From positions 1 to 64,000 of the forward strand of contig NZ_JBASCU010000042.1 of NCBI RefSeq assembly GCF_049651805.1: DNA of 64,000 nt, read 5' to 3'. Numbering within the stretch: position 1 is the first letter of the stretch; every line of letters begins with the position of its first letter. This DNA comes from Pseudolysinimonas_A sp049651805. GTDB lineage: Bacteria; Actinomycetota; Actinomycetes; Actinomycetales; Microbacteriaceae. The notes under the pieces were generated by a model. It saw only the letters and a program-made list of their open reading frames with translations, ran no database searches and was not told the origin of the DNA. Shown in pieces: positions 61,222 to 64,000 of this stretch. The translations under genes and the position numbers were made by a program.

Positions 61222-62778
61222 TCACAACCAGGTCGGCAGCCACAGGTGGATGCGGAAGAACCAGTCGGGAATCGACAGCGCGGTCCAGACGGGCAGGAAG
61301 AACAGACTCAATGCGACGCAGAACCCGAGGAAGATGCCGACGCTGCGGATGCCGACCACGCGCCGGGGTTCGGGATCCCTGGCTGTGCCCAACAGCATCC
61401 CGATGGCGGCGGTGAGCGCCAGGATCAGGTACGGCTCGAAGGCGATCGTGTAGAAGCTGAACACCGTGCGGTGCAGGTACAGCAGCCACGGCAGGTAGCC
61501 GGCCGCCAGGCCGGTGAGGATGAGCGCTTCGGTCACGACCGACTCCCGTCGCCGCAGCCGCAGAACGACCCGCACGACGAGGTAGAAGGTAGCGGCGGTC
61601 GCGGCCCACCAGATGAGCGGGTTCGGGATGTCGAGGATCGTCTCGACGTTGCCGTTCGAGAGCCCCTGGTAGTACATGCTCGTCGGCCTCACGAGGAACA
61701 ACCAGGTGAGCGGGTTCGACTGGTAGCCGTGCGGGCTGGTCTCGCCGACGTGGTAGCTGTACACCGCCGCTTCGTAGTGCCACCAGTTCTGGAACGCCGT
61801 CGGCACCCAGGAGAGCGGCCCGGTCCAGGCCTCACCTCCGCCCTCGATCCAGCGCCGGTGGTAGCCGCCGTCGGTGACGAACCAGCCGATCCAGGTCGTG
61901 AGATAGGTCGCGGCGGCGAGCGGCACGAGCAGCAGGAAGGTGACCGGCGCCTGCTTGAGGATGCCGCCGGTCGCCCAGAACTCGATCCCCGCCTGTCGCC
62001 GCAGCAGCAGTTCTGCGACGACGACGTAGACGCCGAAGATCGCGAGAAAGTAGGCGCCGCTCCACTTCACCCCGGTCGCGAGGCCGAAGGCGACGGCGGC
62101 GGCGAGCAGCCAGGGTCGCCAGAACAGCACCGGCCCCCATCCGGTGGTGCCGTGGGCCTCGATGTGGGCGGCGAGTCTTCGCTTCGCGAACCGGCGGTCG
62201 AGGAAGACCAGCAGCACCCCGAGCAGCGCGAAGAACGCCAGCATCGTGTCCAACAGAGCGACTCGGCTCAGCACGATCGCGTTGCCGTCGATCGCGAGCA
62301 GTCCGCCGGCGATGACGGTGAGCAGCGGGCGGGCGAACAGCAGGTGGGCGACGCCCATCGTGAGCACCACCAGAAGGATGCCGACTATCGCCACCGAGAT
62401 GCGCCAGCCGACGGGATCGTCGGCGCCGAACACCGCCATCCCGCCCGCGATGATCCACTTGCCCAGTGGCGGGTGTGCGACGAACGACGCCTCGGGCAGG
62501 AAACCCGACACTTCGCCCGCGTTGAACGCCGGATTCGGGTCGGCCGGCCAACTGCCTTCGTAGCCCAACTGGGAAAGGGTGTAGGCATCCTTCACGTAAT
62601 AGGTCTCGTCGAACACGAGGCTGTCGGGATGCCCCAGCCCGATCAGCCGCGTCGCCGCAGCGACCGCCGTGACGACCGCGGGGCCGCCCCAGCGCCACGC
62701 CCGGCGCTTCGCCTCGGTGTCTTGCATCCGAGCCCACCAGTCGTCGAGCCGCGAACCCGGCAGCTCGGCGACACTCAT
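61222..62778 (-). CDS. pmt: Dolichyl/polyprenyl-phosphate-mannose protein mannosyltransferase
   Basis: 518 aa from the ATG at 62778; a GTG six bases upstream is possible. GT39 fold with FDETYYVKDAYTLSQLGYEGSW (catalytic Asp-Glu in the first loop), about 11 membrane segments, and a large extracytoplasmic loop. It O-mannosylates secreted proteins using polyprenyl-phosphate mannose. TACGAT at 62786-62791 seven bases before the ATG indicates a leaderless mRNA. Neighbouring rsmI is divergent. Confidence 0.93.
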   Translation of the reverse strand: MSVAELPGSRLDDWWARMQDTEAKRRAWRWGGPAVVTAVAAATRLIGLGHPDSLVFDETYYVKDAYTLSQLGYEGSWPADPNPAFNAGEVSGFLPEASFVAHPPLGKWIIAGGMAVFGADDPVGWRISVAIVGILLVVLTMGVAHLLFARPLLTVIAGGLLAIDGNAIVLSRVALLDTMLAFFALLGVLLVFLDRRFAKRRLAAHIEAHGTTGWGPVLFWRPWLLAAAVAFGLATGVKWSGAYFLAIFGVYVVVAELLLRRQAGIEFWATGGILKQAPVTFLLLVPLAAATYLTTWIGWFVTDGGYHRRWIEGGGEAWTGPLSWVPTAFQNWWHYEAAVYSYHVGETSPHGYQSNPLTWLFLVRPTSMYYQGLSNGNVETILDIPNPLIWWAATAATFYLVVRVVLRLRRRESVVTEALILTGLAAGYLPWLLYLHRTVFSFYTIAFEPYLILALTAAIGMLLGTARDPEPRRVVGIRSVGIFLGFCVALSLFFLPVWTALSIPDWFFRIHLWLPTWL

Positions 62779-62802
62779 GCCCACGATCGTAGGTGCGCAG
62801 TT

Positions 62803-62914
62803 GGCTTTCCGTTTTCAGGAAGATCTGGGATGAATGTCAACGGGAGTGGAAGGTGCAGTCTCAGGAGTGGACTTCGGCCACATCTCCACCACAACTTCCT
62901 GAAAACGGAAAGCC
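62803..62914. repeat. Long inverted repeat between pmt and rsmI
   Basis: A 20-bp arm at 62803-62822 (starting GGCTTTCCGTTTTCAG) is repeated exactly in inverted orientation at 62895-62914, with a 72-bp spacer. The arms could form a very stable stem. The spacer contains a smaller GTGG/CCAC hairpin. No ORF of note lies inside. Confidence 0.75.
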
Positions 62915-62932
62915 CACCCGCGACAATGGGGC

Positions 62933-63757
62933 GTGATCATTCTCGGGGCGACGCCGATCGGCAACCTCGGCGACGCGTCGCGGCGGCTCGTCGAGACGCT
63001 CGAACGCGTCGGCACGGTCGCCGCGGAAGACACCCGCGTCACCGTGCAGTTGCTGCGCGGCCTCGGCATCGAGAACCGGCCGAAGCTCGTCGCGTTGCAC
63101 GAGCACAACGAACGGGAGCGTGCGGCCGACCTGGTCGAGCTCGCCCGCACCGAGGATGTGCTGGTGCTGTCGGATGCCGGCATGCCGACCGTGAGCGACC
63201 CCGGCTACGCGCTGGTCGCCGCCGCGATCGAAGCCGGGGTGCAGGTCACAGCGCTGCCGGGGCCGAGCGCGGTGCTCACCGCCCTCGCGCTGTCGGGACT
63301 GCCGACCGACCGGTTCGCGTTCGAAGGGTTCCTGCCGCGCAAGGGCCGCGTCGCGGCGCTGCGTCCCCTCGCCGCCGAGACGCGCACCCTGATCTTCTTC
63401 GAGTCGCCGCACCGCATCGGCGACGCGCTCGGCGACCTCGCGACTGCCTTCGGACCCGACCGCCGAGCCGCCGTGTGCCGCGAGCTCTCCAAGATGTACG
63501 AGGAGGTCGTCCGCGGCACCCTGACCGAACTCGCCGAGCGCTTCGCCGACGGGGCCCGCGGCGAGATCGTCATCGTCGTCGAGGGCGCTCCCGCGGCCGC
63601 CACGACCACCGATCTCGCCACCGCGGTCGCGACAGTGCTCGACCTAGCGGCGGGCGGCCTCCGCATGAAGGAAGCCGCTGCCGACGTCGCTGCCGCCACC
63701 GGCCTCACCGCACGCGACCTGTACGAGGCCGCGATCCGCGCCAACGGGCGGCCCTAA
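62933..63757 (+). CDS. rsmI: 16S rRNA (cytidine-2'-O)-methyltransferase RsmI
   Basis: 274 aa, tetrapyrrole-methylase-like fold. N-terminal IILGATPIGNLGD, the SAM loop SDAGMPTVSDPG (~80-91), and FFESPHRI near 155. It methylates C1402 of 16S rRNA with RsmH. GTG start; GACAAT five bases upstream suggests leaderless transcription. Confidence 0.95.
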   Translation: MIILGATPIGNLGDASRRLVETLERVGTVAAEDTRVTVQLLRGLGIENRPKLVALHEHNERERAADLVELARTEDVLVLSDAGMPTVSDPGYALVAAAIEAGVQVTALPGPSAVLTALALSGLPTDRFAFEGFLPRKGRVAALRPLAAETRTLIFFESPHRIGDALGDLATAFGPDRRAAVCRELSKMYEEVVRGTLTELAERFADGARGEIVIVVEGAPAAATTTDLATAVATVLDLAAGGLRMKEAAADVAAATGLTARDLYEAAIRANGRP

Positions 63758-63969
63758 CTCTTCCTACGACGCACCGGTAGCCCTCCTGTGCAGCCCGAGC
63801 ACGCCCGGCGGAAGAGTTGGCGACCGCCACCCGAGCCAGTCGGCGTCCCAACTCTCGGATCGGCGGCCGTTGGTGTACGTCTCGTCGATGACGAGGCGTC
63901 TCGCCGGGAATTGGGAACAATCGGATCACGGTTGAGGAATTTTCGCGTGCCAAGGGTGACAATCGGAGC
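63758..63969. other. Intergenic region after rsmI
   Basis: About 210 bp. It contains an inverted pair AACTCTTCC (63767-63775) / GGAAGAGTT, 35 bp apart, which may terminate rsmI. A GACAAT -10-like hexamer lies six bases before the next ATG. No convincing gene. Confidence 0.5.
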
Positions 63970-64000
63970 ATGAGGCGTCACATTGCTCCGGTTTCAGTCC
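63970..64000 (+). CDS. 5' end of a downstream gene (partial, tentative)
   Basis: ATG at 63970 (MRRHIAPVSV) preceded by GACAAT at 6 bp, the same arrangement as the rsmI start. It is cut by the window end, so the product is unknown. Confidence 0.35.
   Translation, partial: MRRHIAPVSV

Noticed and set aside
60946..63780. A 944-codon open frame on + across pmt and part of rsmI
   Set aside because: It runs through the long inverted repeat and opposite two well-supported genes; no recognisable domain.

Overview
This is a high-GC actinobacterial chromosome window. The class Ic-type ribonucleotide reductase with NrdR boxes, GC-rich codon use, a 13E12-type HNH protein, a protein O-mannosyltransferase next to rsmI, and many probably leaderless starts (a TANNNT-like hexamer 6-8 nt before the start codon) fit the Microbacteriaceae. 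That placement is inference. No rRNA operon, complete tRNA, CRISPR array, transposase or integrase was seen.

1-13.6 kb: a sugar-catabolic cluster, all on +. It has two CUT1-type ABC permease pairs (one with its lipoprotein binding protein), two LacI regulators, a GH32-like beta-fructosidase, a GH91 protein without signal peptide (best read as difructose anhydride III hydrolase), a GH172/DUF2961 protein (family of the difructose anhydride I-active enzyme), a six-hairpin glycosidase of unknown specificity and a PfkB sugar kinase. Together they would import inulin-derived difructose anhydrides, open them inside the cell and phosphorylate the fructose. The cluster ends at the 3' end of a tRNA gene whose 5' part is absent, which suggests a genomic-island boundary.

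13.7-19.5 kb: a small conserved protein, an SPFH/flotillin protein, a deazaflavin-type oxidoreductase and an HNH/DUF222 protein. 17.6-25.3 kb: an aromatic module with a PHBH-fold FAD monooxygenase divergent from a homoprotocatechuate meta-cleavage operon (FAH-RraA fusion, GntR regulator, DapA-like aldolase, semialdehyde dehydrogenase, ring-cleavage dioxygenase with all known ligands).

25.3-29.3 kb: a DEAD-box helicase with a strongly folded leader, a DUF4349 lipoprotein, a small charged stress-type protein, an alpha/beta hydrolase and a short gene remnant. 29.3-36.5 kb: a galactofuranose-type ytfQRT-yjfF importer operon on the minus strand, with a second full-length ATPase and a LacI regulator. 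36.7-38 kb: an MFS transporter.

38-42.5 kb: nrdA, a 35-codon overlapping ORF carrying the CESCQ redox tail that nrdA lacks, and nrdB with Phe at the radical-Tyr position (class Ic). DnaA-box-like and NrdR-box motifs lie upstream. A VapBC-type pair follows. 42.5-55.4 kb: housekeeping and stress genes (Nudix, HrpA, ArsR with a tandem SRPBCC protein, two sulfurtransferases, aldo/keto reductase, DUF255, DUF3060, CoA-binding protein, MetY).

55.4-61.1 kb: two paralogous secreted/membrane proteins with Ig-like Cys-Trp-Cys ectodomains and a shared polytopic C-terminal module, which I could not assign to a described system. 61.2-64 kb: protein O-mannosyltransferase and, divergently, rsmI, separated by a long inverted repeat. 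Two copies of a 53-bp palindromic repeat occur at 40.8 and 53.4 kb.
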